Assembly: GCA_965213735.1 (NCBI GenBank)
Contig: CBDCAB010000005.1
Coordinates: 1,364,001 to 1,428,000, forward strand
Origin: CALDTK01 sp965213735
Lineage (GTDB): Bacteria; Bacteroidota; Bacteroidia; Chitinophagales; Saprospiraceae
Direction of reading: 5' to 3'
Length of the DNA: 64,000 nucleotides
Part shown: positions 1 through 10,454 of the stretch, piece by piece
How the letters are laid out: each line of letters opens with the position of its first letter
Position numbering within the stretch: the stretch's first letter is position 1
The notes under the pieces: model-generated
Databases searched by the model: none
The model's input: only the letters and a program-made list of their open reading frames with translations
What the model was told of the DNA's origin: nothing
Made by a program: the position numbers and the translations under genes

Positions 1-190
1 AAGTGACGCTTCTAAGCCCAATCCTGCGGCTCATCCCCCCCGTGATCTTATGCGGGATCAAGTCACTACTGACAAGACTGATAAACATGCCAAGAGCTTC
101 GATACCTGGTCACACTTAGCGTCTATGCTCCTGGGTCATATTGCTAAGCTGACCTCACTCACAGAGTGTAGCCGCACGCCTGAAGCATAA
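1..190 (+). pseudogene. IS4-type (DUF4372-like) transposase N-terminal remnant
   Basis: Reading from base 2 to a TAA at 188-190 gives an open frame that enters from outside the window. It contains DKHAKSFDTWSHLASMLL followed by GHIAKLTSLTE. This resembles the N-terminal DUF4372 region of IS4-family transposases, where a K-F-x-T-W segment precedes a hydrophobic helix and an S-L-R/T motif. The frame stops soon after, and no DDE catalytic region follows, so only an N-terminal scrap is left. The match is from memory of the family pattern; a profile search could overturn it. Confidence 0.5.
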
Positions 191-229
191 GATCTTCCTC
201 ATCGACGATTAGAAACAACAACCTAAGAC

Positions 230-2776
230 TTAGCGCTGAATCAATAGGGGTTGCGTTTCGAAAGTCGAGCCGTCAAAGATTCTAATGTAATACAGTCCAG
301 GTGAGAAATCTTCCAAAGTCACCGGGGTCGTGAGGGGATTTTGTGATCGCACAACTTGGCCTCGTGAATTAATGATCTCATAGTGTACATTATTTTCTTG
401 CTCGCCTGTTGTCTCAACGTTGACGAAGTCAGCACATGGATTGGGATGGAGCCGCCAATCCGTTCGATAGTGGTCTTCGGTAATCGAACTCACAGACGAT
501 GTAGGTGTTTTCAGCATGATTAGTTGACGCCCTGTTTCCCACGTAGAGGACCCCAAAACATAGAAGAAGTCATCGGCGAAATGGACGTAAGCCACATCAA
601 GAATCCGACTGGATTGATCAGGCGTAATAAACAGTCGCGCGGTAACACTATCCACCGAATAGTACCCAAACCCTGTAGCGCGTCGACCAGTTAAACTATC
701 TACTGTTCTAGAACCAGAAGGAGTATGCCAGGGTACACGGTTTCGATATTGATACACTGATGAGAAGTCACGGACGGATCTAAAACCAGTATTCCTGTCT
801 ACTGGCATAATCAATTGCGGCCCATCAAGCCGCCGCAACCCTAAACTATCTAATAGTGTGGGAGCGCGAATGGTGCCGGCTGCATACAAGTATCCAGTCG
901 TCGCACTGACGTTTAGTTCAGAAATATTTTCTGGAGTAGTGAGGGTATCGCTGCGAAGTGATCCATCAGGTTTGTAGGATATAACTCTACTAACTCCTAC
1001 AAATTGTGCAGGATTTGGATCTCCGAGCCAAATATTCCCATCCAAATCGACGGCATAATCAGAAAATGTAGTCAGAAGTGAATCGTAATTTTGGAGATGT
1101 ACTGTTTGTTGAAGTGTCAAAGTCTCGATATTACGGGTACTAAGCCACACACTATCTGAAAATCGGTGGAAGATGTAGAAAGTATTTGAACCGGCAGGCT
1201 CTAGTATTGTGCTATAAGGGTATCTATATGGTTGATTCAGTTCTGTATGCTGAGCCAGGACATGCCCAAATTTATCAATACGAGTAAGTATTAATGTATC
1301 GGAACTCCCATTATTACCCGGTCCTCGAACAGCAAAGACTGCTGTGCCATCATCGTGAGGAATACATCCTGCACGAACTCGACTTGTTTTGGTAAATCCT
1401 TGGATCGGATACTCACCTAGAATCTCACCGAGTCGAGATACATGAAGTACGCTAAATTGGGAGCTGTTGTCTATCAATGTACACGTGGCTCTGCGAACTA
1501 TAATTGACACGTCCTGATTGGGCTGCGTAAAAACACCAGCTATACTCGCTACCTTGTAAGAATCATTTTCATAAATGCTGAGAATTACCTCTGTCGAATC
1601 GAAGTTCGCTGGCGCAGGAATCGCATGAACCGCATGTACGAAACCTCTTTGGGATCTACCAGGTATTATTGTGCAAACACTACCGTTGACTACCTTGAAT
1701 CGCTGTAAGTAAGGTTGCCGAAGGGGCTTACAGCTAAAATCTACGAAAGGTATGCTAACTCGACTTCTAGTGGTGCTTCCAGTATTTTCCATTATATCAT
1801 AGGTAAACTGATAAGTGACAATATCGGTAGCCCTTGCCCAATAGAAATTGTCACCTATAACTTCACAGTGTCGAGGATTCCCTATTGATAAGTGGCTTTC
1901 TCCTTCTATACCTAAAATCTGTTCGAATTCGTCCCCATTTCGTCTAAATATATATATGCTGTCCCCACCATTGTTCCGAGCCCCAGCGACGTAAACTTGA
2001 TTATTATGAATGAACACAGAGGGATTAGAAACGTATATTGGCATTTCGTAATAATCTATGATAGATCCAGTTTGCGCCGAAGCCTCTACAATAAAATTCG
2101 AGTTAAGGTTGTAATATATCGAAGAACCCAACTGCCAAACATTCGAACTTGGTGGAAAAATTGTATTTGACCCTTGGGATCCTGGATGAGTGAGAGGACC
2201 CGTACTCCATATTTCGTCCAACGTCGCAGTCACACGCTTTGTTATTCCTTTAGGAGTTCCTCGATTGGGCTTTGCAAATCCCGTTATAAATAGATCATTA
2301 GAATTATCAGTAGTGGAGTCGACGGCATATACTTCAGTAATTTCAGATATTGATTTTCTGTATATGCTTATAACTTCCAGATCAGTCGATAGAATTACAT
2401 GTATAAGTTCACACGAAGCGAAGAATTCGGATGCGGCATGACTTCCGTATCCAAAAGCGTGTAATTGGCCATCGCGATCGAGCCACAGATCCGTTACGAT
2501 GCTTCGCACTAGTCCTGTACTATCAAAATGAAAATTGTTTAGTGATGTTCCAGCCGAGTCAACCTGTTCTACATAGAACTGAGGCGAGTACACGCCATTC
2601 GGCGAATCCTTGCTTCCGCCGACATACCACCCATCCCTGCCATTAGGAAGTAGTGGATGCAAAACTCGACCTTCATCTATGGCCTCTAATTGAATTTCTT
2701 CTACAGTTTGGGCATTTACATCGACTCCTGCTGCAAGGAGGATCAACAACGTTACAAAAGCACATGTTAACTTCAT
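230..2776 (-). CDS. Secreted protein with T9SS C-terminal sorting domain
   Basis: About 848 residues. I start at the ATG at 2776 (MKLTCAFVTLLILLAAG) because it begins a clean signal peptide ending near VNAQ; the longer frame needs a TTG at 2794. The last ~80 residues form a type A sorting domain: HPNPCADFVNVET, then INSRGQVVRSQ, then SPGLYYIRIFDG. The T9SS would carry it across the outer membrane. The long middle is repetitive beta-rich sequence with no catalytic motif I recognise; it looks like a beta-propeller or adhesin type, which is inference. It stands alone, with an IS66 remnant upstream. Confidence 0.85.
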   Translation of the reverse strand: MKLTCAFVTLLILLAAGVDVNAQTVEEIQLEAIDEGRVLHPLLPNGRDGWYVGGSKDSPNGVYSPQFYVEQVDSAGTSLNNFHFDSTGLVRSIVTDLWLDRDGQLHAFGYGSHAASEFFASCELIHVILSTDLEVISIYRKSISEITEVYAVDSTTDNSNDLFITGFAKPNRGTPKGITKRVTATLDEIWSTGPLTHPGSQGSNTIFPPSSNVWQLGSSIYYNLNSNFIVEASAQTGSIIDYYEMPIYVSNPSVFIHNNQVYVAGARNNGGDSIYIFRRNGDEFEQILGIEGESHLSIGNPRHCEVIGDNFYWARATDIVTYQFTYDIMENTGSTTRSRVSIPFVDFSCKPLRQPYLQRFKVVNGSVCTIIPGRSQRGFVHAVHAIPAPANFDSTEVILSIYENDSYKVASIAGVFTQPNQDVSIIVRRATCTLIDNSSQFSVLHVSRLGEILGEYPIQGFTKTSRVRAGCIPHDDGTAVFAVRGPGNNGSSDTLILTRIDKFGHVLAQHTELNQPYRYPYSTILEPAGSNTFYIFHRFSDSVWLSTRNIETLTLQQTVHLQNYDSLLTTFSDYAVDLDGNIWLGDPNPAQFVGVSRVISYKPDGSLRSDTLTTPENISELNVSATTGYLYAAGTIRAPTLLDSLGLRRLDGPQLIMPVDRNTGFRSVRDFSSVYQYRNRVPWHTPSGSRTVDSLTGRRATGFGYYSVDSVTARLFITPDQSSRILDVAYVHFADDFFYVLGSSTWETGRQLIMLKTPTSSVSSITEDHYRTDWRLHPNPCADFVNVETTGEQENNVHYEIINSRGQVVRSQNPLTTPVTLEDFSPGLYYIRIFDGSTFETQPLLIQR

Positions 2777-2929
2777 CCGCGGAATATATGACAAAAAATT
2801 CGCTGATCATTTCTGTTGTAGCCGATTAGGAGATTGAGCTCACCCGTATGCGCAACTTAGTTCTTTCAGGGTAACTTGGCGGCTTTCCTAAGCCGCCACA
2901 AGCTACGATTCCACAAACGCAGTGTTTTT

Positions 2930-3180
2930 GCGATATCATGACTGGCCATAGGCTCCTGCCCGCACTATCCTTAGCATCATATCGATGAGGTGCTCGATCA
3001 TGCTCGCGATCGTGCCAACTGATACGTTTACGCCAAAACACGTCAGCCACCAGTCCTGCCAGCCGCTTGTAGGGCAGGTAGTGACGCACCTAGAGGTAAA
3101 CGACGAAGCCTGTGATACGCAGGCCACAATGTGGCATAGGCTGCACATGAGGGCTGAGTAATCCAGAGGAAATGTCAAAA
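2930..3180 (-). pseudogene. IS66-family transposase remnant (stop plus frameshift)
   Basis: On the minus strand one frame reads GLRITGFVVYL, a stop, then VRHYLPYKRLAGLVADVF. After a one-base shift it continues GVNVSVGTIASMIEHLIDM. Joined, this matches the IS66 transposase segment usually written VVYLxVxQYLPYxRLxELxxDLFGVxxSxGTI. An in-frame TAG and one frameshift break it, and the DDE domain and IS ends are missing. It sits between two secreted-protein genes and is an old insertion scar. Confidence 0.7.
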
Positions 3181-3274
3181 CCGGCGTATGTTACCTCACA
3201 TCGCGTTAAACTAAATGAAAAGTTACAATTCAGTCATTGAGGCCATTAAGGATTGTCGCCTTTGATGAGCCAGA

Positions 3275-4936
3275 CTATCGAACTACTAAACGGGAGGTGA
3301 GCTTATGGCCAGTGGCGAGGTTGTGCATTCGTACAAAGTAAAGGCCCGGCGCAGCGGGCGTCGCGATTGGCTCACCCGCATAGACTCGTTGATTCGCAGC
3401 AACTTGCTGACCACCTACGGAAAAAAGTGCAACGTCATACTCAATATTGTCGGCTACACCGTCTAGGCCAATTAGATAATATACGTCGTGAGCTGGGTTG
3501 GGGACAATCTGCAGCGATAGGCTAATTTGCTCGACCTTAGCTGATGAGATAAATTCACCAATGCGATAAAAAGCTTCTGCGGAATTGCCCTGCTCATCAA
3601 GATCTGAAAAGGCATAAACGTTATTATCCAAGCGAAAAGCAAAAGCAAAATCTTCATACGGGAGCGCTCCACGCACAGTGGCATCCTCATCTGTAAACAG
3701 AATCCGCTGTGAGGAGGCTTGATCGTAAACCAGTGCAACGCTTTCTGGCAGTGCAGCATCGCATTGCCCAACCACAGTGTGCAGAATCGCGGCTTGATTA
3801 TCATGCAAAATAATTGCTGGCACGTCGATTTCGGCCTCTCCAGTACGCGAGTTGTAGAGTGTATCGATCACGAACCAACCCGGAATAACACTCGCCAAAT
3901 AATCCCTTCCGCCGTAGCAAACAGTCTGTGTGAAAATAGGATTAAATAGATTTGGGTCAATTAAAGTTCCATTGTCCGACCGGAAAGTGACTTCAAGCGC
4001 GCCAAAAATAAACTGAGCCGTATGGAAGCCACCTTCTGAAGGCAGTATACCTAGCGCATAATAGCCGCCTGAACTATTGGGTCTGTCGAGCACAAAAGTA
4101 TCGAGGTAGATACGTCCCGTATTGTCATACCACACAAATCGACGGGCCTCCTGTCCTTGTATAACGGTATCTATTGCGGAGTAAGCGTCGAGAATGCCAT
4201 CGCGTCCGAAGTCTGTACCGAGTATGGTTAAAGATTCTGCGCCGAAGCGTGGGTGCATCCTGGCCACTTCATTGAGGGCAGCATCGTAACCAATGAACGT
4301 CGTGTCGCCTAAGTTTAAGATTAGCGGTATAGTCGGATAAACCGGGTAGTTGTCATCGATCTCACCAGGTAGGCGTCGCCTAGCTTCAAGGTCACCGAGC
4401 GGGTAAACTAGTACGCTGTCCTGGTTTGCCCCCCAGAAATCAAGTGCTAAAAACCCGTTCAGTGTTTGTGGGTCGGTATAAAAATAAGGTAATCCATGCA
4501 CGTTAAAATCCGCATCAAGGACTTCAGTATAGATCATCTCGTCGCGTTCGTTAATTTTGCGTATAAATCTGTCGCCGGATGCGTCCGAAAAGTAAAACAC
4601 TAGTTCTGAGGTGTTTGGCTCAAGCAGATCAGCTGCCCCTACAAAGGTAAAATCCGGTATGCCAGGTCTAGGGGGTTCCGCAAGCCCGTCAGCATAGTCC
4701 ACGCCGAAGCGAAGTGCCCCTTCTAGGTCGTATACATCAAGTCGCGGTTCAGCGTGCGGTAGATTTACAATGCTGTTGCCGTAGAGCGGAATGTGCCGGA
4801 AATCTGCAAAGTCCTGGTCTGGCAGGCTGAGGGTTTGGGTGATAGGCACGGCTTGCGCTAAAACTAATGAGGCTTCGCCTACTAGTACGGTTGACAGGAA
4901 CATGCAGAATTTAAGTGGGCACATGGATTGTCTCAT
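3275..4936 (-). CDS. Secreted protein with T9SS C-terminal sorting domain
   Basis: 553 residues from an ATG at 4936. A signal peptide (hydrophobic core CMFLSTVLVG, cleavage near VLAQ) is followed by beta-rich repeats and a C-terminal sorting domain: LQIVPNPAHDVYYL, VALFSVGGQQVA and APGLYFVRMHN. The PNP motif and the GLYFVR strand are typical of Bacteroidota type IX cargo. The passenger shows no enzyme motif that I recognise. It has its own start region, and about 250 bp without genes separate it from the Wadjet-like operon on its right. Confidence 0.85.
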   Translation of the reverse strand: MRQSMCPLKFCMFLSTVLVGEASLVLAQAVPITQTLSLPDQDFADFRHIPLYGNSIVNLPHAEPRLDVYDLEGALRFGVDYADGLAEPPRPGIPDFTFVGAADLLEPNTSELVFYFSDASGDRFIRKINERDEMIYTEVLDADFNVHGLPYFYTDPQTLNGFLALDFWGANQDSVLVYPLGDLEARRRLPGEIDDNYPVYPTIPLILNLGDTTFIGYDAALNEVARMHPRFGAESLTILGTDFGRDGILDAYSAIDTVIQGQEARRFVWYDNTGRIYLDTFVLDRPNSSGGYYALGILPSEGGFHTAQFIFGALEVTFRSDNGTLIDPNLFNPIFTQTVCYGGRDYLASVIPGWFVIDTLYNSRTGEAEIDVPAIILHDNQAAILHTVVGQCDAALPESVALVYDQASSQRILFTDEDATVRGALPYEDFAFAFRLDNNVYAFSDLDEQGNSAEAFYRIGEFISSAKVEQISLSLQIVPNPAHDVYYLIGLDGVADNIEYDVALFSVGGQQVAANQRVYAGEPIATPAAPGLYFVRMHNLATGHKLTSRLVVR

Positions 4937-5192
4937 GGTGTAGATGGTTATGGTGTGGGGTGAAAGCTACCGAATGCCGATATCGAGTCAGTGGCGAATT
5001 TTGAAACTTGTGCTGGGTTGAAATGCAGGAAGTGGGAATGGGGTTATTTTGGGCGTTGAGTAAAAGGTTTTGACTTGGAAAGATGGTGCCTAATATCATA
5101 AGTCATACTCACCGGGAGGCTAAGCGTTGACAAATGCAGAGCTAAGTCACTATGTGGCTAATGTGAAAATAACGCTGTTGTTTAACATGTAT

Positions 5193-5720
5193 CTATTTAG
5201 CTATATTCTCTTCATGAGTAACCCACTCCAAAAACCACCCCACCGCCTCCGTCCAGCGCCAGCTCGCTTCAAACGAATCTAGCCGTACCAGCCCCCGCTT
5301 GTGCATCTTTCGCAGAAAGCGCTCTTTTTTCGCACGGGTTTTGAGTTCGGGGATACTAGAGAGCAAGCGCTCCTGCGCAGCGCTGTTCTCCAATCGATCT
5401 AACCACTCAGCGACGTCGAATCGATTCTCGTAGAGGCTCGCGCGTATCGGACGCTCCTGACGAGCCAGCTCCGCGCAGATACACCCTAGTAAAAGCACCA
5501 CGTCGCGGCTAAACGTATCCTTCTCGCCTTCCTTTTCGAGCACGGCATAGCTCGTGGTCAGGCATAGCTTCACGTCGAAGCTGGCGGCAAAGAAGCGTCC
5601 GTAATAGGCACTTGCCGTACTCAATGGCATGAACAACGCATCTGAAGTCGTAAGAAAGCTCCCGCTGGTAAGCGCACGAACGATCTCGCGGTGCTGAGGG
5701 GGGTAGGTAAGGTCTGACAT
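5193..5720 (-). CDS. jetB: JetB/MukE-like subunit of a Wadjet-type system
   Basis: 175 residues starting MSDLTYPPQHREIV. I chose the internal ATG at 5720 because it overlaps the stop of the upstream frame by one base (TGATG), a coupled start. The protein is small and helical, with FFAASFDVKLCLTTSYAVLE, a long LLLGCICAELARQ helix and a basic, Trp-rich C-terminus. Size, position after the jetA-like gene and winged-helix-like composition fit the MukE/JetB accessory subunit of SMC complexes. Sequence identity to named JetB proteins could not be checked, so the call rests mostly on operon context. It is the last gene of the operon. Confidence 0.6.
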   Translation of the reverse strand: MSDLTYPPQHREIVRALTSGSFLTTSDALFMPLSTASAYYGRFFAASFDVKLCLTTSYAVLEKEGEKDTFSRDVVLLLGCICAELARQERPIRASLYENRFDVAEWLDRLENSAAQERLLSSIPELKTRAKKERFLRKMHKRGLVRLDSFEASWRWTEAVGWFLEWVTHEENIAK

Positions 5721-6885
5721 CACTCGGCGGAGCTTATAGCGAGTACTGGTGTGTGATAGCGGAACTGCCCAACGACAACACTCGATTGGGAGAAGGTCGG
5801 CTGTACGCAAAAGCGGTCCGGGTACGCAAACGCCGTGCTCGCGAGCGCGAGAAAGGTCTCTTGCAGAGGACGTTCGTCCTGGGCAGTGGCCTCGGACGCA
5901 CACCACACGAAGTAATCGGGTACAGGCAGTGAAGCCGCGAGTTTGTCTGCGTAGTAAGCCGCCGGAAGGGGGAGGCGTACCGCTTCTGGCGGTTGAGCTG
6001 CACGTGCCGGCATGTATACCGGGGTATCACGCTCAGACAGGTTTTGGCGAAAGCTGTCGGCTAAGGCACCTGCAGCTACAGATGAAGCGCGTACACGTAT
6101 GGCGCTTGCTAGCGGAGGACCCACGAGTTGTACGCCCTGGTGCATCAAATCGTCGAAAGCCGCTAGCAGGGCTCCTTCTTCGCGGATGCGTCTGAGCAGC
6201 GGCAGCACTTCGCGAGTGGTGTGGATGCATTCACGTAGTACGCGGTCGCGTACCCGTTCCAGTTTGAGTTCTGCGAGAGCGTAAGCCCGTTCGAGTGTCG
6301 GAGAAGTCGTCGAGCAGACAGCTCGCTGTTGGCCTCGAGCAAGTTGGCCGTAGGAGCGACGTACTGTCTCATCAGTCTGTCCGCCGTCTGCGCCCGCTCG
6401 GTGAAGGTCGGCACGGCATCCTGGTCTCGAAGGCGCTCGAGTTCGTTGGTGAGTGCGAGCGTGTGCCCGATCATGTCTTCCTCGAAAGCTGATGTCTGGT
6501 TGCTCAATGCCCGGAGTTGAGCTTCTCGTTCGGGAAGTTCAGGGCCGTCAACGGGATTGCGCAATTCGACGAGCAACTGCGTGATGGCGCGTAGCGACCG
6601 CTCGAGCTCAGCAGCTTGCAAAGGGCGCTGCACGCCCATCACAAACGCAAGGAATTGGCTGAGCGGATTGGCGAGTTGGTAGTTACCACCTTCTTCAACG
6701 ACGGGGTCGTACTCAAAGAGATGACGAGTTTCCTGATCGCGGAGGTCAGCCGTGAGCGAAGCGAAGCGGTTGGCGTCTACACCACCTTCCTCGAGTGTGC
6801 TGATGCGATGAAACTCGCGAAAGAACTCAAAGCGGCTCGCCACGGTATTGACGAGGGTTTTCGGGTCGTACTGGCGCCGTTTCAA
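5720..6885 (-). pseudogene. jetA: JetA/MukF-like kleisin, split by a frameshift near 6300
   Basis: The frame from ATG 6885 encodes MKRRQYDPKTLVNTVASRFE with Glu/Arg-rich helices (ELERSLRAITQLL, TNELERLRDQD). It stays coherent to about SARRLL near 6310. The neighbouring frame then carries on with TLERAYALAELKLERVRDR, and then RREEGALLAAFDD-like helical sequence, to a TGA at 5722-5720. A single-base indel between about 6290 and 6330 would restore one ~388-residue protein. The helical composition and placement fit the MukF/JetA kleisin. It overlaps jetD by 4 bp and jetB by 1 bp. The shift may be true inactivation or an assembly indel; read data would decide. Confidence 0.6.
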
Positions 6886-7727
6886 CGTTGCGTAGTTTGC
6901 GGTGGCGGCAGCCTAAGAATAGCCTCATCAGCAAAGCAGACTTGTTGCTCGAGAAACGTGTTGTTTCGGACTAAGAGCTCTCGCACGCGTACCACTTCAG
7001 GATGGGTTGAAGTCCGCACAGTTTCCTCGAGTTTGTCCTTGCGCTTGCGCGGCCTTGCCCGTGACCAGAGTGCTTCGAGCGGCTCCGGTAGCACCAACTG
7101 TACCGATGGATGGGTTTTGCGGAAACGCAGAAACTCGGACAGCCCTGTGAAGTCGTAATCAGGCCAGTGATAGTAGTGCTTAGCTTCGAGGAGTTGGAAA
7201 AGGGCTTCGCCTGCTCTGCCGTAAGGATGAATGTACGTTAACTCCTGGCCGAGTAATTCATGAGCCCTAAAGAAGACGTCCTGATTCTCGACAAGACAGA
7301 CGCGCTCGCAGTGCAGGCGCTGGTTGGAGAACCCAACTCCGCCCAAGCGTTGGGTAAAGTCAGCAAGATCGAACGATTCCCCTGCAATGTCGACAGGCGA
7401 CCAACCTCGCAAAAAGTAAGTAGCGCGTGGGTCGGTACGTGCGCCAGACTTACTATCGCCGGTGCGCAAACTGTTGCTAATACCTGTAGGCGCATCGATT
7501 GTCGTAGCACCATCAGGGAAGCGCTGCTGTACATAAACGCTAAGCACCGCGGTATCGACGACGATAACTTCGTACCCACGCCCCGCGCGCTTTTCTTGGA
7601 GTACCTCGGAGGCGAGCAGGCGCCGGTATTCCTCAGACCTGCGCAGTGACGCTGGGATTGCACTGCGCCGCGTACTCTCATCGCGAAGCAAGCGTCGCAG
7701 CGTACGATTCCAAAGCTCCGCACTCAT
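6882..7727 (-). CDS. jetD: JetD-like TOPRIM nuclease of a Wadjet-type system
   Basis: 281 residues. TOPRIM-like motifs appear in order: the glutamate in RVCLVENQDVFFRA, a glycine loop in YIHPYGRAGEALFQLL and the aspartates in HYYHWPDYDFTGLSEF. This E...G...HWxDxDxxGL pattern is the signature of JetD, the topoisomerase VI-like nuclease that cuts plasmid DNA once the SMC motor has extruded it. It overlaps jetC (ATGA at 7724-7727) and jetA (4 bp), so the operon is tightly coupled. The protein is shorter than the ~390 residues I expect for type I JetD, which suggests a reduced N-terminal arm. It appears intact, unlike its partners. Confidence 0.75.
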   Translation of the reverse strand: MSAELWNRTLRRLLRDESTRRSAIPASLRRSEEYRRLLASEVLQEKRAGRGYEVIVVDTAVLSVYVQQRFPDGATTIDAPTGISNSLRTGDSKSGARTDPRATYFLRGWSPVDIAGESFDLADFTQRLGGVGFSNQRLHCERVCLVENQDVFFRAHELLGQELTYIHPYGRAGEALFQLLEAKHYYHWPDYDFTGLSEFLRFRKTHPSVQLVLPEPLEALWSRARPRKRKDKLEETVRTSTHPEVVRVRELLVRNNTFLEQQVCFADEAILRLPPPQTTQR

Positions 7728-10422
7728 ATTCGCTCGCGAGTTGTTTGGTGTAGCTGAAGTTGTCCTTCCTGTTTGCTCAGAAAGACGTAGCGCTCAAACC
7801 CATCTACGGGCTTCGGCGCGGCAAACACGGGGACGAAGTGGTGGTCTCTACAGAAGTCAGCAAGCGCTGGCCGATTGCGGTCGTCGAGGGTCGCCACCTC
7901 GTCGAGAAAGATAGCGAGCCGCTCTTCGGCCGATCCGTCGAGGAGTTCTTTCGTAGCCGTAAGGGCTAGCACCAAGCGCAGCAGTTTGTTGGTACCCTCG
8001 CTCTCAACCTGCTTATCGAGGTCGATGCGCTGCGACTTTCCATCGCGCGTCATGCGGAGATGTAGGTCGAAGAGCTGGTCGAGCGGGATGGATCTGTTTT
8101 CGGAAACATAGCGGCGCACAAGATCGAGCCCGCGGCGCTCATCTCGTTCGTTTGCGCTAAAGAGATCGTCAGCTACGTCGTTGAGCGACCGTATGGCCTT
8201 TAAATCGGAGTGCAGGCGACGGTTGGGTTCGAGTTCGAGGCGCAGGTCCTTGAGGTCGCTAATCTCAATCTTACGGAGCGCACTATTGAACGTCCCGGAG
8301 ACGTAATGCGCGAAGCGCCCGTAATCGTCGAGCAGGTTGCCCGCAGGCGCAGCCAGTTGCTTAATGAGCGCGTCCTCGGCGATGCGGTAGTCGTCGCGTT
8401 CAATTTTAGCGACGCCGTAGCGCTGTTCGAGTTCTTCGATGAGCACCTCGGGGCCGATGGCTTCAGCTCCGGTTCGCTCGCGCAGCTCTCGGGCTGTGTT
8501 GCCGATAGCGTTGCGCGTAGTTTCGAGGTGATTGTGCGTTTGTCGGAGTTCGCTGAAGGTGCGCTCGATACGCTCCGACTGTGGAACCTCGGATTCTTCG
8601 GCTGTAGGTGGCTCGTCGTTAATAGGCCAACGCTCGACCTCGCGAAGCACCGCATCAATGCGACTCAGTAGGCTGGCAAGTCGTTCGGTTTCTCGCTCTG
8701 CATCGCGCACTTGTCGCTCTAACGCATTTACTTGATTTCGCGACTCTTCCCGTTGCTGGTCCAAGCCTTTTAGTTGGCTGTTATACTCGCTCATTTGCCG
8801 TTTGGCTTCGTCGAGTTGATCGATATATGCTGGTTGCTTTGCTAAACGCTGAAGCTTTATTTCTACTGCTTTAAGATTCTTATTAGTTGTTTGAAGTTCG
8901 GTGTCAAGCTCTTCGCGTTGGCGGGCAGTCGTGAGGAGTTTTATCAGATTACTCGAAGAGCGTTGGAGCGTATTGATCCGCTCGCGCAGCTGTTCCTGTG
9001 AATTCTGAATTTCTAGCCTTTCGTGACCACCTCCACTAAAGTGGTCAGATGAATCGGCAAAACCTGCCGGTAGTTCGAGCACCCCATCACCCAAAGTCAA
9101 TGGCGAATCGAGCGTAGTGGGTAGCTGCTGAAACTGTGCCTCGGTACTGCGGGCGAGATTTTCTGCGAGAATCGCTTCGGCACGTGTGCGGAGTTTTGGC
9201 GAAAGCTGATTGACGAGCCAGGCCTCACGTGTCTCTAGTTGCTTCGACGCAGTTGCTAAGTCTTGCTCTGCCTGTTTGAGATCGCGTTCGAGTTTCTTGA
9301 CCGGGCGGCCATCCGCCTCATAATTTGTGAGCGCTACCTGCAGCTTAGCGGAGCGATGTTTGAGTTCGAGTTGCTCTTGCTGCAGCAACGGCTCGGAGAG
9401 GCTACTCAACTCCCGGAGCATCGCATCTAGCTCTCGGATTTTCTGTTCGCTCTGCCGATGCTTCTCCTCTAGCGATCCTATTTCTTTCGTGTAGCTGTCG
9501 GCGGCGGCACGTGCGTCCTTCAGATTGGCTTGTGTGCTGGGCACAGCATTAGACACTTGCTTGTGGGCTTTTTGGGTCTGCTTTCGCCAAAACCCAAGTT
9601 GTGATCCAAAGCGTGCCTGCCGCAGCTGCCATTCGGTATGTGCGCTCATGTAGTCGCGATGCCGTCTGCGAAAATCGACGAAGAGTTCATGTGCATTTTC
9701 GAGCTGTGCGAGCGATTGTTTGAGGCGACGAACGCGCTCGATCTCTTCGATATGCGTGTCCTCGTACTTGAGCGCTTTACCCGAACGACCATTCGCGATG
9801 AGAACGATCTGCTTGAGTGCGGTCGCGGTGATGTAGCGCGTGTTGAGCAGGTAGTAATAAAGCTTTGCAATAGCCTCGGTGGAGGCGCCTTTTCGTAGTT
9901 TGACGACTGGATGCTCATGCGCTACTGTCGAGTAAACGGCCGCGCGCACCTCGCTGCTCTTCTTGAGCAGCCGAAAAGCCACGTTGTTCTTTACGAGCTG
10001 TTTGCGGACTTCACCGATGGTGAGTAGTCTGTGTCTGGCACTGCCCTCGTTTGTGATGGAAACATCAATAAAGTAGTCGTCTTTAAAGGCTCCGTCGATG
10101 CGCATCCAGGCCTCTTTCCCTCGACAGCTGCCCGCCAGCACAACAGGGTGTAGGTACGGTCGCTCACCGTGCGGTATTCGAAGGCGAGGTAGCTGGCCTC
10201 TGGTGTAGGAAAATAATAGCTAAGCGTCTCCGAGCTGGTACCTTTACGTCCTCCAGAGAATTCACGGTTGGCCTTTTGCAGAAACAAAAAGTTAAGCGCA
10301 TGAATGACCGACGACTTGCCCACGTTGTTGTTGCCGACGAGCTGGAGGTTGGCTACGTCGTGCAGGGTGAGTGTTGCGCGGGGGCAGTTGCAGGAATTTA
10401 GGAGGGTGAGGGAGGTGAGCAT
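7724..10422 (-). pseudogene. jetC: JetC/MukB-like SMC ATPase, frameshifted near 10145
   Basis: The frame from ATG 10422 carries an N-terminal ATPase half with Walker A GNNNVGKSS and the hydrophobic VIHALNFLFLQ helix. It reads well to RTYTLL near 10150. The adjacent frame continues LAGSCRGKEAW and runs 800 residues: long coiled coils (about residues 180-620), then an ABC-signature-like SEGTNKLLRLVLAL and Walker B LAIFLDEVATLDDRNR. One missing base would join them into a ~900-residue SMC protein. In Wadjet this motor extrudes circular DNA. Either the system is broken at this point or the assembly has an indel. The 805-residue part alone lacks Walker A. Confidence 0.75.
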
Positions 10423-10454
10423 GGGGTTGGGAAGGTAGGTTTGCGTCGTTGTAG

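Noticed and set aside
3000..3050. GTTTACGCCAAAAC in the IS66 remnant as another copy of the 14-bp word
   Set aside because: Two mismatches; counted as chance until a genome-wide model sets a cutoff.
5720..10422. Programmed ribosomal frameshifting in jetA and jetC
   Set aside because: No slippery heptamer or downstream stem is evident at 10145 (CTGTTGTGCTGG) or near 6310; mutation or sequencing indel is more likely.
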